64,000 bases of DNA from Pyrocephalus nanus (Eukaryota > Chordata > Aves > Passeriformes > Tyrannidae). The notes under the pieces are model-generated. The model saw only the letters and a list, made by a program, of their open reading frames with translations. It did no database searches and was not told the DNA's origin. Within the stretch, counting starts at the first letter, position 1; every line of letters begins with the position of its first letter. The stretch lies in NCBI GenBank assembly GCA_038380795.1, contig CM076260.1, positions 81,939,843-82,003,842 of the forward strand. Reading direction: 5' to 3'. Shown here one piece after another: positions 50,763 through 63,308 of the stretch. Position numbers and translations under genes: made by a program.

Positions 50763-53700
50763 GTAAAACAAAACAGGAAAAGAGATGGGGGACAATATCA
50801 TATGATGCACTAATCCTGGCTATTAAAATTTGTAAATATATTTATAAACTTGGCAAATTTTATAGTCTGATACTTTTAAATAGTACTATCCTTACGCAGT
50901 TAATACTACAAATGTTCTTTAATTCAGAGTTGTTTTCTTCTATTTTTGTGTTTTCTGAATTTTGGATCAGATCATGGGTATGGATTCTCAGAATCCTTTC
51001 TTTATTATTTAACATATTTTCCATAAAATTCCAAGGAATTGCAGTGATACCATATTAGTTGAGAGCTGACCTGGCTCATTGTGACTGCATAGGAGGCTGT
51101 AGATATTATGTAGTCATCATACTGGCATTGTGAATACAGCTCGGCATGTTCAAGACAACTAGAATAGAATGCTACTAAGGACTGCATTCAGAAAGATAGA
51201 TTATAAAGTAAATCTCAGATTATTATTTCATAAATTTACAGTTTAGATTAACACTCAGAAACCTTGATATGATAGAAAGATGAATGGTACATTTTTACTT
51301 CGAAAGTTGTTTCAACTTGTTGGATTAAAAAGTGATATATAGGACAAATTATTTTTATTTCACAGAAGTAAAATTGTGTTCTATTTTTGTGCAGCCTAAT
51401 ATAACTTGTGGTTTGATTTTTCTAGTGCTTGCATGGAGGGAATGAAAAATATCCTCTTTATTCTTTGTCAATGATAACTTCAGTGTTCCTTCTATCAGGG
51501 AACATAATGTACCAAGAAAATAAAACTTCATTACTTCAGAGAAATGACCAGTTGGAAATATTTTCTATTTCTAGCGCACACATGGGAACTATCCTTAAAT
51601 AAAACACCTAGAGCAAACATGTTCTTGAAAGAATCTTTTTATTTCTTTGCAAACATTTAAAAATAAAGTCAGTTGGTTTGCTGGGTGTTAACTGCAGCTG
51701 ATGTCTGAAGTGTACTTGTCCGTGTGTGTGGTAATTCAGTGATGAAACCAGTATTCTCGTCTCCTGCACACAAAGACCCCAGTTGTACAAGCAGGCTTTT
51801 ACAGTGTGTGAATTACTAGATAATTGTGAATTCCTGAAACCTCTTGGAAATCATTTGTTTTGCGTTACTGGGATCAGAGTTTAACAAGAGATCAGAGCTG
51901 GGAAAGATGAGTACTTAGCTCCTGGAGTCTTATGACCTGATCTTATGATCGGAGCGGTTTTTGTGTTAATACCTCTGCCCTCCTTGACGTATAAAACTGC
52001 AAAAAAGACCACAAATAGCATAATCTAGTGTTTCTGCAGGCAGGTAGAAACAATTATAGGTGTCTTGTACTCCTTTTATAGTTTTTAATTTTGTGGGTCA
52101 GTCTGTGTTGCTGCATGTTGCTATTTGGATTGCCTTAATTCAGCCAAAGCAATAATAACACTCTTTAATGGAGTAGGTGAGAAGAAAAGATGAAAAACTG
52201 AATCTGGCAGCAATAAGATCGTATAAGGGATTTACATATTGTGTGCCTGCTAGAAATATATTTAGTTATTTTGATTTTAATATACTGCTGTGCTTTTTAA
52301 GGAAGACCATGCTGTAGTCAACACTCACGTGCTGCAGGTAAAGATGTTACTTGAAGGGGGGAATAAAGGAATACAGACATAGGGATAATCAGAAAAAAAA
52401 GCTTGGGAGAAGGTTAGAGGGAAGAGAAGTGTATGTATGAAAAGAAAGAGCAGGAAGGGAAACAGTGCAATTAACTGGAACATGAAAATCAAACCATTCG
52501 AATTCAGTTTCAGTGTTTTCTCAGATTTGAGGAAACACTGGAGCATTGTATTTGAAGGGTCTCTGAGACTTGCATTTCAAAACTTTAGAAAAAGTCAAAT
52601 AAAGTGCAAAGTTATGGATGAATGAATCTACACTGGGAAAAGGGGATGTTTTCCCTTAATTTTGGAATTTCATAACAAAAAAATAAGAATTGTGAAATAT
52701 TAACATTGCATTGTCTGACATTCCGTTTCAAGTCACCTAAATGGGTATCATATTTTTTTTAACTGTTAGAATTAAGTTCAAAGGGAGTATCACTGTATGA
52801 TTTTAGTGTACATTTGAGAATAATTTATTAAAAGCAAAGAGATATTGTTCCTTAAGGTCATAGTCTTTAGACTTCATCAAACTATTTTTGTTAAGGTTCT
52901 GGACTTTTTGAAGAAATTATGATCATCTATTTAATTTACTGCCACTAAAATAAAGGCCTAATACCAGCAGAACCAGAAAGCAGTTAAGGAGTGTACCATG
53001 GCTAAGGATGGATGACATGTTACTCAGTTGGTTAAGAAGTAGTTGATAACTTCATATACAGTAGGAGCAGATTGACTTCTGTCCCACATCTTGTTCTTGG
53101 TCTGTTTCTTGTGTGTAATATGCTAGAAAAATGAAGATTATTAAATCTGGTGTTAAATTGGCATTTGTTTTGAGTGAGCTCTTGAATGCATATTGATAAT
53201 AATGAAAACTCTGCGAGCAATTCCGGGAGAAAGTGGGACTGGTAGACATTTGATACCATAAATTCTTGTTCTTGCATTCAGAGGTTACATTTGGTGTCAC
53301 ACTGATTTCTAAGACAGTGGTTCAAACAGAACAGCTTACTGATTGGGCATCGGCATCAAAATACCAGTTGCTTCAGCTTTCATCAGACTGTTATGAGACA
53401 CCTTAAATTTCCAGCTATTATGTTAGGGAAGTTAAATGTTAGGAAAACAGGAAAATAGCTATGATGGTGAGACAACTATTATGTTAGTAAAGCTTGGAAA
53501 AGTCTGTCTCTGCTCTTGGTAAAGATGCTCCCTTTTCCAAGGAGCTTATTGAAGAAAAAAATGTATTAGAGCTCCTACAAAAAACTTGTTATTACAGTTT
53601 TGTTAATGGAAGTTTGTCATCTTCTTTTACAAAGTTAAATGAAGAGATGATCAATATAAACTGTACAGAATCTGTTACCTTCAGATGTTCTCAGTTTTTC

Positions 53701-56044
53701 TGTTGTGAATGAAGCTTCTTCAAATTTTCAGATTCCCTTGAGAATTTATTTCTGAGTGTACAAATCTTTATCAAAATCTGTTTAATTTTATGTATGAAAA
53801 ATGAAAAGCAACAACAGGAGCTTATTTCAATGATTGTCATTGGCTTATATCTTCATTGCTCACAGAGCTATGTAGGTTTTTCACAGGATTTTATACAGCA
53901 CAGTAAACAGCATGTTTGCACCAAATATTTTTGGATTACCTTTTTCTTTGTGACTGTTCTCAGAGTAGTTTGAAAGTTTAGTCTTACTAGTCTTTACTAG
54001 GTCTCCACTTCTTGCTATAAGTTTTATATTCCTGCTTTTGTGCTGTCGCCTGTTACAGATTTGGTAATTTCAAGATTCACTCAGTGCTCTGTTCTCAGAG
54101 ATATTTCACACACACACCCCTTCCCCCTGCCCAGCTATTCTTGGTCAGTCTTTTAATAAAAACAGATAAACCAAGAAAACTCAATAGAGAATAGAAAGAT
54201 GTTAGTACCATGCCAGCATTAAAAAGAATAAAAGCTAAGTAATTAAATCTGATAGTCTTGGTATCAGTTGTAAGAAAAATAGTGGGAAAACTGATAGAGG
54301 ACTGAATTAAGGATTAAAGGATGTAATTATAGCTAGAAGCAACCGATGTTGCGTTGACAGAAGCAGTTTATGGAATCTCACTATGTCTTTTGAAGATACT
54401 AAGTTTGCCTTAACAATTTGACTATCAGAATGCTTTCCTTTTCAATTTCAGTCTTCCATGGTCACTAGTCCTTTTTTTTTTTTTTTCTTTTGTATTGTAT
54501 TCTAACTTTAGAAAACAAAGAAACAAAATACAACTAGGACTTCTTAATTAATGTTGTCTCACAATGTTTACTTTATAAAATGAAAATATATCCCCTTCCC
54601 CAAACTAATTAACATTGAAGAACATTTCCCACACTTCTTCTCAGAGTTTGAAATTGAATCAGTCTCAATGAGTTAATGTCATTCTCCTTGACCTCCTGAG
54701 ATGGACTCTTGCAGCATGCTCATGATGGTTTCTATATCTTGCTGATAATATAGGATATAGTGATATCCTTCTGAGATAAGAGGTACCTCGAGATGTATGT
54801 TCACTAAATCTCAATAATAAGTTTGCTTTAGATACTTTTTTAAAAAGCTCACATGATAAATCTGAATATGTTCTAGATTAGAAAAAGTTCTGAAATTTAA
54901 TTGATACATGTTTATCTATCGAAATTTCCACTATTTTATTTTCTACTTAAGTCTTAGTTTTTTTTAAAAAAAGCAGTTTCAAGAATGATGTGGTAGAATG
55001 AGGAGAAAAAGCAATTGTAAATTAAGCATAACAGAACCAGATAAGTTACAGAGAGACAGAAACCTAAAGAGCAGTGAACTGCTTAATAAAACGAAAGCAA
55101 AAAGGAGAACAAGTCACGATGACTGTTTCATTTATCAGAAAAGTGATTAAGAGCAAGTCTTGCAAGATTGCAGCCCAAAAGGCTTGTGCTTGATGGATGA
55201 ACAAATGAAGACTCTTTGAATTGGACCATTTCACTATCACTTAGTTACAGATAGCTGGATATCATTACAAATGCAAACCTCTCAATTGGCTCAAGTAGCA
55301 TGAAGGAGTAGGATTATAGTTTTATGGTTTAGAAGAAAACCTCTGAAAAAAAATTCTTAAATGAATTAGTCATAGAACTTTTTTTTCTTTGTTTGAATAG
55401 TCTTTTACTCTTGTTTTTCCCTTGTATGTGGCTAAAATGTCTCAATCTGGGGCTGCTGTGAATGGCAATGCCACAGTTTGGTCTGCAGTATGGTAAAGAA
55501 GAGAAACATGCTTGAGCAGCAAGTCTAAGTGCTAATTCTCTGGATGATATAAAAAAATACTATTTAACATTGTAATCACCTACTCAGTCCCATCGGGAGG
55601 TCCAAGAGGCAATTTATATGTGCATTTTGTTTTTCCCGAGCATTAAAGCTTTATTAGAAAACAGCCCAATTTTTCCCTCTGACCTACCTCCAATTCTTGA
55701 ATACTTGCATTTTTATACAGCTCATGAAGAAGATTTGATTCAATCAAAAGGTTTAATTTAAGCTGTATTTGGACAGAATATAAGTTAGAATAGTAAAAAA
55801 ATAGATTTTATTATCATATGTAATTACCTTTGAATGTATGAAATAGTAGGAAAAAGAGTAAATCTACAAAGTCATGTTTCACTTTGAGAATCTTCTGTTA
55901 AGAAAACACTCTTTTTCCTCTGTCCTGTATTAAAATATTTTTATCATGGGTGTGCTTTATTTAGCAGTTCTAAAAGACGTTAAGGTTTAGTAGTAGTTGC
56001 AAAAAACATACCTCTTTTAGAGGTCATTGAAATTTATTTATAAT

Positions 56045-56236
56045 TAGTGTAGTGAGAGGTCAAGGGATAATGGCTTTAAACTGAAAGAGGATATATTTAG
56101 ATTAGACATTAGGAAGAAATTATTCACCATGAGGGTGGTGAGACACTGGAACAAGTTTCCCAGAGAAGGTGTGGATGCCCATCCCTGGAAGTGTTCAAGG
56201 CCAGGTTGGGTGGGCTTTCGGCAACCTGCCCTAGTG
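56045..56236 (+). mobile_element. CR1 3' UTR fragment lacking the terminal part
   Basis: Clear CR1 3' UTR sequence: GGGATAATGGCTTTAAACTG, then TTAGACATTAGGAAGAAATT, GGTGGTGAGACACTGGAACA, TGGATGCCCATCCCTGGAAG and AAGGCCAGGTTGGGTGGGCT. It stops at about CTAGTGGAG. The normal closing part (the 'tggaactagatgatc...' block and octamer terminus) is missing and unrelated sequence follows. CR1 copies normally keep the 3' end, so a later deletion or rearrangement is likely. The antisense open frame at 56044-56373 is a shadow of this repeat. Confidence 0.9.
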
Positions 56237-58984
56237 GAGTAGGTTTTTCTTTTGACAGCATCTGTAGAGGTGGCCTCGCAATCCCTGATTAACTTTACAT
56301 CTGTGCCATTTAGTAGGAAGGGTTGTGTGCACCCTTTCTGTTCACTCCTCTTAGCTGTTTGGCTGTTCCACATCCTTTCTGCATCGTTCCTTGTGATTCT
56401 TGCATGTTTGTCTACATTGTTTTCTTAGGTCTTTCTGTCTTCAGAAGACCTTAATTTTATGATAAATTATTTGTGTGTTCCATACAGGATTCACCACTTT
56501 GATTTCCCCAACCTGCTTTAGAGGGCAGTCATGATTTTCCGGGAAGTGTAAATATTTCCTCATTTTCCCTATACCAGTCATCTCTCTTAAACAACTTTCT
56601 CTGATACAGAGGTCTCCCTTGTATTTGTTCTAGAATTTTAGATCCTTCTCCTCCACCCATCTCATCTTCAAGAGTTGGTATCCCAGAGAAAAGTGGTTGT
56701 GGATCCCAGTTTTTGTTAAAGGAAGGTTCAGCTGGAACTGGTAAGACCAAGTAAGAATCCCAACACCCGTATCTTCCTGAAATTTCTATTCAGGGATTGA
56801 CTTCTGAGTAACTTGGGCGGGTGCACAAAACGTCTAAAAAAAAGTATGTTAAGGGTTTTGCAGAAGCTTTGCTATGCTTCTTAGAAACTCTGGTGTCTAG
56901 CCATTGTGGCCAATTTTGCTCAAGTTGTTCCTCCTGTACTTTAAGTCTAGCAGATCACTGCCATCTCAAGTGCATCTGACCATCAGGGTGTAACACTTTG
57001 TGTTGAAGTGGAGACTGTTGCTTATTGAAAAGGCAGGTTTATATTGAAGGAAAGCTCTACAATGATGCCAATTGAGCCCATCCCATGTCGAGTTCAGGCT
57101 TGCAGTAGGCTTTTGCTTGTTTTGACCGTTGATGAATAGAACACTGCAATTTTGTGAAGTTTCATAATATCTGGAAATAGGTGTTTAGAGATTTTTACAT
57201 TAGTCTTTAAAACCCTCAAAAGTTGGGAAATGGCAAAAATTTTTCTCAGAAAGTGGTATTCAGTCCTGTTTACAGACTACACTGTACTGAATATTCACAA
57301 AGAGCAAGGATAACAGGGCATGAGTGTAACCTTTATAACGTGATCCATCTCCATGTCTATCTTCTACATGGTGTCTTCCAGGAGAGGTAATGAATTCCTG
57401 AATTCAGAGTTCAGGCATTCCCTTTCTTCCTTACTATGGCTGCCTCAGGAATTTGTAGATGTTCTCAGTGTGATGGTTATTGCTGCCTTGGCATCGAGCC
57501 TCACAATGTTGGTTGTTTTGGCTAGCAACCATATTTTTCCAAAGTCCACAAATGAGGAAAAGATCATAAGTTGATTGGTTGGTTGTTTTTTTTAAAGCCA
57601 TCCCAATAAAACTTGAACAGAAGCTCTTGAAATATAAGACATTTCTGGAGCCTCATGGGTGACCTCTGAGTATCAGAGACCTCAGGCAAGGAGAGGAAAC
57701 ATGAGAATGTTTGCAGAAGAAATAGCATGTAAATCTTTTGCAGAAGAAGTTGTAAGATATTGTAAATACAGAGGTCCCTGCTTGCATCTTTTATAAGATC
57801 AGCTTTTTGTGCTTGTAGGATCTATTGAAAATACACATCCATGGTCTTACAGCAACTCTTAGGAAGTACTGAATTGGAAAACCTTAAAAACAATTCTACC
57901 TAAAGGAAGAAGCACATTTCCCAAGAGCAAAACAGCACAAAAGTATTTCTGCAGGGGGAGGAAGTATTGATGATAGCTATGCAAATAATTTTATTTTTTT
58001 AATGTATGAGTTTTTATATAAAATTATATGTAGTTCTTTAATATGACCCTGTGCTGAGTAAATGGTATATTTTACTTCTCCACTGTGAAACTTTTAAAGA
58101 GGAATTTTAAGACAGATAAATTAAAGTGACTCTTAATTTTTTTCTACTTGTAGGTGGCATTTTGTACTTGGAATTAGAATGAGATTATAGTGTCTGTAGA
58201 ATTTGATTTTGTTTCCATTCTTGATAAGCAAGCTAGTGTTTGAACTATTTCATTTATAATAAGCTGGTAGATATATTGTTCTGTTATAATTTTTGTTTTC
58301 AGTTGGCTAACAACTGATCACACTGAATATTGTTTTTCCTTCTTCCCCTAAGACTTCCCACTGTATTTCGTTTCATTTCTTCTACTTAATTAGCTAAGAA
58401 CTTGTTTGGAAATTGAATAGGTTTAGCTGAGAATAATTTCTGATTTGAATAGGCAAATTTCTGTTTGTATCACAGAGATCAGTAAGGTAACTGTTGATTT
58501 CAGACTGACAAGTGCACAGATGCCTAGGGAAACCCATATACATAAAAACGCAGTAAAATTATAATCTGGATGTCTGCATTTTAGAAGAGAAGTAGGCGTG
58601 AGAATTTCAAAGCAGTTTCCAGTGGTGCTCAGAGAGATGATGGTGTCAGCATTACTGAGGTTATAACAGAAGAGTTTGAAGTTGTGTTTCCTCTAGGAAA
58701 TAGCAGTAAACGTCATGTCAGAACTCAGTAGCCACAAATTGCTGTTTCTTTTTTCCTTCTCAAATTATAGAATAAGTAGAAAGTAGACCTGAAGGTTGTG
58801 GACTGTTTTAAAATAAAAACTACTTCTTTGAAATGTCATTGGTGAATTTCAGTCTTGTTTCTACAAAAGCATTACAATTCTAGCATGCGTGGTTCCCACT
58901 ATATGGAAAAGGTCTCATTAATTGAGTGGAGCTGTTTGGTCTCAAAAACACTTCAATTTTGGAGCAAACTTCTGGCTTCATTTT

Positions 58985-59117
58985 TACTCAAGGTGAGGTT
59001 GAATGGGACTCTGAGCAACCTGACCTACTTGAAGATGTCCCTGCTTATTGCCAGGGGTGGGGTTTGAGTAGATGACCTTTAGAGGTTCCTTTCCAAAACA
59101 AACTATTCTGTGATTAT
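58985..59117 (+). mobile_element. CR1 3'-end fragment
   Basis: Matches the last part of the CR1 3' UTR: ACTCTGAGCAACCTGACCTA, then GATGTCCCTGCTTATTGCCA, GATGACCTTTAGAGGTTCCT and the terminus AACTATTCTGTGATTATA. It contains the section missing from the 56-kb fragment, but shares the 'GCAACCTG' part with it, so the two are separate insertions and not halves of one. Confidence 0.85.
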
Positions 59118-59165
59118 ATTTCCTAAACTTGTACAGAGTTGCCTTCAGGGATACAAGAGAAGTGT

Positions 59166-59192
59166 TTAATAGCATGAATGACATGCTATTAA
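59166..59192. repeat. Perfect 11-bp inverted repeat with 5-base loop
   Basis: TTAATAGCATG, loop AATGA, CATGCTATTAA. It is followed at once by a short direct repeat of TTAAGCAGGAAA. No T-run follows on either side that would make it a factor-independent terminator-like signal, and in this eukaryotic context none is expected. Confidence 0.8.
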
Positions 59193-61271
59193 GCAGGAAA
59201 TTAAGCAGGAAATAAATTGAACAATAGTATGTTTTGGGGAGGTCGGTGGGGGTTTTTGCTTTTTTTTTCAAGGGGTTTTTGTTTGCTTGTGGCAAAGCTA
59301 TCCCTGATGGCTTCGTTTCAGGGAGATGTCATTCAGGAGTAAGTTTGGAGTTGAAAGAAAATTTAAGTTAATGAATTACTTATAAAACTATTATCTGTAA
59401 GTGATTTTTGACCTGAAGTCCTAAGGAAATGTGTTTTATTTTAATAGGATCAGATATTTATAATTCCTTATTAAAAATCAGTGAAATAGGAAAAGAAGTA
59501 GCTTTTCATGGTATCAGAAAACTGACATTTGTGTAACAATTAATACCTTATTTTAAGTTTTAAAATGTTTTTTATATTATGAAGGGTAAGACTGATAAGA
59601 AAAGAGTAACTGAGGTGCGTAGTGGTAAAAACCACGGGGATCTTCAACAGAGGAAAACACCTGCTGATATGGCAAAATATGAGGAAAAATGCAAGTTGGA
59701 CTGGTTTATATTGTGCTATATTTCCTGTACTGGTGAACTCAAAAGGGTCTATACATATATCAGTGTGCTTGAAAAAAATCAATGCACCTGAAAAGTCAGT
59801 GCACTTGGCCAGTGGCTGTATGCCTACAGGTTCCATAGCATGATTCTTTTGTGTCTATCCCCTTTTCCTGTCTCATCCCTCAGGGAAACAGATGAGTTGA
59901 TTTAATATTAGTCAAAGGATGAAATCAAGTCTTTTAGTCAAATAAACTCCTTAGATTCTAGTAAGCCTTGGAACGATGGTAATCTACTCGACCAAAGTGC
60001 TGACTTTTTCAACATCTTCCTTTACTTTATGTCTGTTTGCTATTTCCTAATATACAGAATTTTAGAAAAGAATTCTTACTTGGGAGCACACTAGCTTTGA
60101 TTTCTCAATAAGTAACCCCTTCTGGAGAATTAAAATAGGAAGAACTTCCATATGAGTCAGTTTGTATAGCAGTGGGAACAATTTTTGAGCATTCTGAAAT
60201 GGTCTGATAATAAGTGTTATGTGCAACTTTCAGTTTTTCTGTCATCTCTTTCAACATGTTTATAATTGATCTCTGAAATAAAATACTGAAAGATTTCCCT
60301 GAAAAATGGGCATTTTCATTACTGATGTGCTCAAACATATCTTTATCATGCAAAATGCATGAAGTAGTGATCCTGAACTTGTGAGCAAAACCTCTGCAGT
60401 CTGTGTGCCTGAAGATTTAGGAAAATTCTAGAGTTTGTTTTCCAAGACTAGTGTTCGTTTGATTCCTTAAGCTGTAGCTTGACCAGCTGTATTTAAAGCT
60501 CATCATCTAGTTTACTCAACTTACATTGCAGCTTCAGGTGTGAGTAACATGGAAATAAGCCTTCAATAATTTCATGAGATCGCTGTGTTAGTATTTCATT
60601 TTGCTGTATCATCATCACCCTGTGCTTTACGATAGGGAGGATCTTGTAGTTAAACTCTTTTCTTTGCCACTACTGAGCTTTGATAATGCTGGGAGTTCTC
60701 TTCTGAAAATTCCTTATTTCACAGTATCCTGAAATGCTTATATTAAGAGATCTGTGGGAGTTTTCTCTAGTACATTTGAGTAATATAAGTGCTAATATTG
60801 TAATGCAAGTTATATTAGTTTGCTGCAAGGGGCGAAAAAAAGAACTGATAAAATCTCCACATGAGTGTGATATATGTTTCAGGAATGCTTTTCTCTAGTC
60901 TCACTGCTTTAGACTTTAATTTTGTTTTGATCCTCAGAATAAATATCTCTCTTGTCAATACACTCCTGCCTCAACCTTCCCATTCACTGATACTAAATCT
61001 TTTTTTCCAGGGTGTCTGTTCTTATTTTCATAGTCATTATGCCTTTTGCCTGGAGAACTCTTTTGATCCTACCATCAAAACAGCTTTTCGGAGGCTAACC
61101 AAGCCCTTCTCTCTTTAAATCTGTTTAATAACAGAAGTAAATGAACCAAGATAATTGGATTTGAAGTAAAAGTTGTCATTTACAAGTATTCAATTTGATT
61201 TTTTTCCCCCATCTTATTCCTTTTGCTTTTTGCCCTTTGGGACCATAAAGAAAAAAAGAAAGGGATTATAT

Positions 61272-61346
61272 TAAAAAAAAAAAAAAAACCCACAACAAAG
61301 ACAACCAAACTAAAACAATTCCACCACTGACACCCCTCAAACAAAT
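61272..61346. repeat. A-run followed by A/C-rich tract
   Basis: About 16 A, then ACCCACAACAAAGACAACC-like sequence, with few G or T to about 61346. Confidence 0.8.
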
Positions 61347-61544
61347 ATTAAACATATAAGGAAATTATTTATTTTCTGAAGAACTCAAAAACTTAATTTA
61401 AAAATCAGGCTATTTATATAGCTATTTATAGTATTGAAGGAGTCACCTTCCTCAATCTGTAAAGCATTCGTTAATGAACACCATCTCATTTCTGGTTCTT
61501 TATATATTGAAATTTGCCTTGCTCAGTTGTTGAAATTTCTAGGA

Positions 61545-61603
61545 TGTTGTTGGGTGGGTTTTTGGTTTTGTGGGTTTTTGTTTCATTTTTGTTTGTTTGT
61601 TTG
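61545..61603. repeat. G/T-rich tract
   Basis: GGGTGGGTTTTTGG, TTTTGTGGG and GTTTGTTTGTTTG units; opposite polarity to the A/C tract 0.2 kb upstream. Confidence 0.8.
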
Positions 61604-63260
61604 ACCTGAAGAACTAGAAACAATTCCTTTTACCAGTCAGGTTGATTGTGTATTTTAAAAACTTCAGTTCAGCGAACTCCTTTGTTGGGCTTCTTGGTTC
61701 CTTCCAGGCCATGCCACCACCTTTTCAGGCTGCATTCCGTGAAGTCTCTTGCATAATTGTTTGATTATTCTGTTTTTTCTTTCTGGGCCCTCTTTTTGGT
61801 AGCATTGTACTCTCGAACAGGACTAGTCTTTCTTGTTAAAAGAACATGTTCTTCTTGGCTTGACTTGGGTCCTGTTACGGGAATAACACCCCAAGAGGCA
61901 CATTTCCTTAGAACCTTTGTTAATAAGGTGTGTGAGGGGCAGACGTTGAGTGCCGACTTCTCAATACCTCAAGTACTGCCCTCCCTTTTATCTTGGAACT
62001 TTTGGATGGCACCATGCCATTTGATGTTGCAGTGGTGTCACTGCAAGTTACGTAAAGGGAGAAGGTGAGGTACAAAGCAGTCTTCTTTCTGAGAAGGTTT
62101 CCTTGTAGCAGCTTCTGTGTCTGTTTTGCCTAGGCAAGTTGCAGTTACAGCGGGAACAGCTCAGAAGCAGCATTGTGCCTTACTGAACTGCAATTTGAAC
62201 AGCTAAATTTTGTAGAAATTAATCTGAGAGTGACCATGGCCACTGTCAACAGGCTTAACTCAAACTGACCTGCTAAACTTCTTCAAACCTAATGTTCCAT
62301 TACCGAGGGTAAGATACAGGTGGATAGCTGTCTGTGACAGGGCACAGAGCTGGACTGCAACTTATCTTCCATCTGTCTCTCTGTCTTCAAAATCACTTCA
62401 GAAGAATCTAGTTCTATAAAACCCATCTTGCTCTCCTACTGAAAATGGGATCACTTATTCTAAATTTCCAGATGTTGTTTTGGCAGCGTGACAGCCATCC
62501 TCAGCTACCAGAATTCTTTCTGATGGACTTCTGCCTCAAAAACAATGTTTTCCTTGCTAATAGCCTGGATAATGGTTAAAGGTTTTCCTAGCAGAGCTGG
62601 CTGAAAAGAATGCAGACTATTTAAAAGTCCATCTGAGATTATATGCTATTTTGACATTCTCTTATGCATGGTTTATTTTTTAACCAAATGGGAAGTCACT
62701 TTATAAAATTTTGGAGCAAGAGGTTGTATTTGCTTGATCTGCGTATGTGAAACTTTCATTGCTCTGAAGAGGAGGGAGTCTTTGCTGCATAAAGAAACAT
62801 TGGCTCCCCCCAGTCCTCTAAATATCTCTTTCAGCCCTTTTTATGGAAGACTGTCCTATCTTAAGTTATTTAATGTGGTGATTCATATTTTCTTGTCTTT
62901 CAGTTTTGTGGTTTGGAAGTTTTTTTAAGCTATTAATGGGAAAAAAATGAGAGGGGAAAGGCACAAGTTATTAATCTAGTCATGTAATGTCATCCTGGAA
63001 CTCTAATCAGTAACAATGAATATGAGATAAAGAATAAGGAAGATATAGACATATCTGAGAAAGCTTATTTTGAAGACAATAGAACTAGGAGTTCTTCAGC
63101 TCATAAGATCTGGAAAATCAACATCCACAACTATATTTTCATCACTTGTGCTGTTTTCTCTGGGGATTTCCAGGAAATTTGATCTACCTATTTTCCTGGA
63201 GGTTATCTGGATGTTGAAAATAGGGTGATTGAAGTGGAACTTCATATTTTTATTAAGGCT

Positions 63261-63308
63261 TTTAATACTTAGGCTTTCAGATACTTTAATACTGAGGCTT
63301 TCAGACTG
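63261..63308. repeat. 24-bp tandem duplication (two copies)
   Basis: Units at 63261-63284 and 63285-63308 share TTTAATACT-x-AGGCTTTCAGA and differ at three positions. This explains the repeated SESLSIK in the antisense frame, which is not a gene. Confidence 0.85.

Noticed and set aside
57353..57574. 73-codon frame with a hydrophobic segment as a small membrane protein
   Set aside because: No similarity I recognise and no supporting gene structure; a hydrophobic run is common in T-rich DNA.
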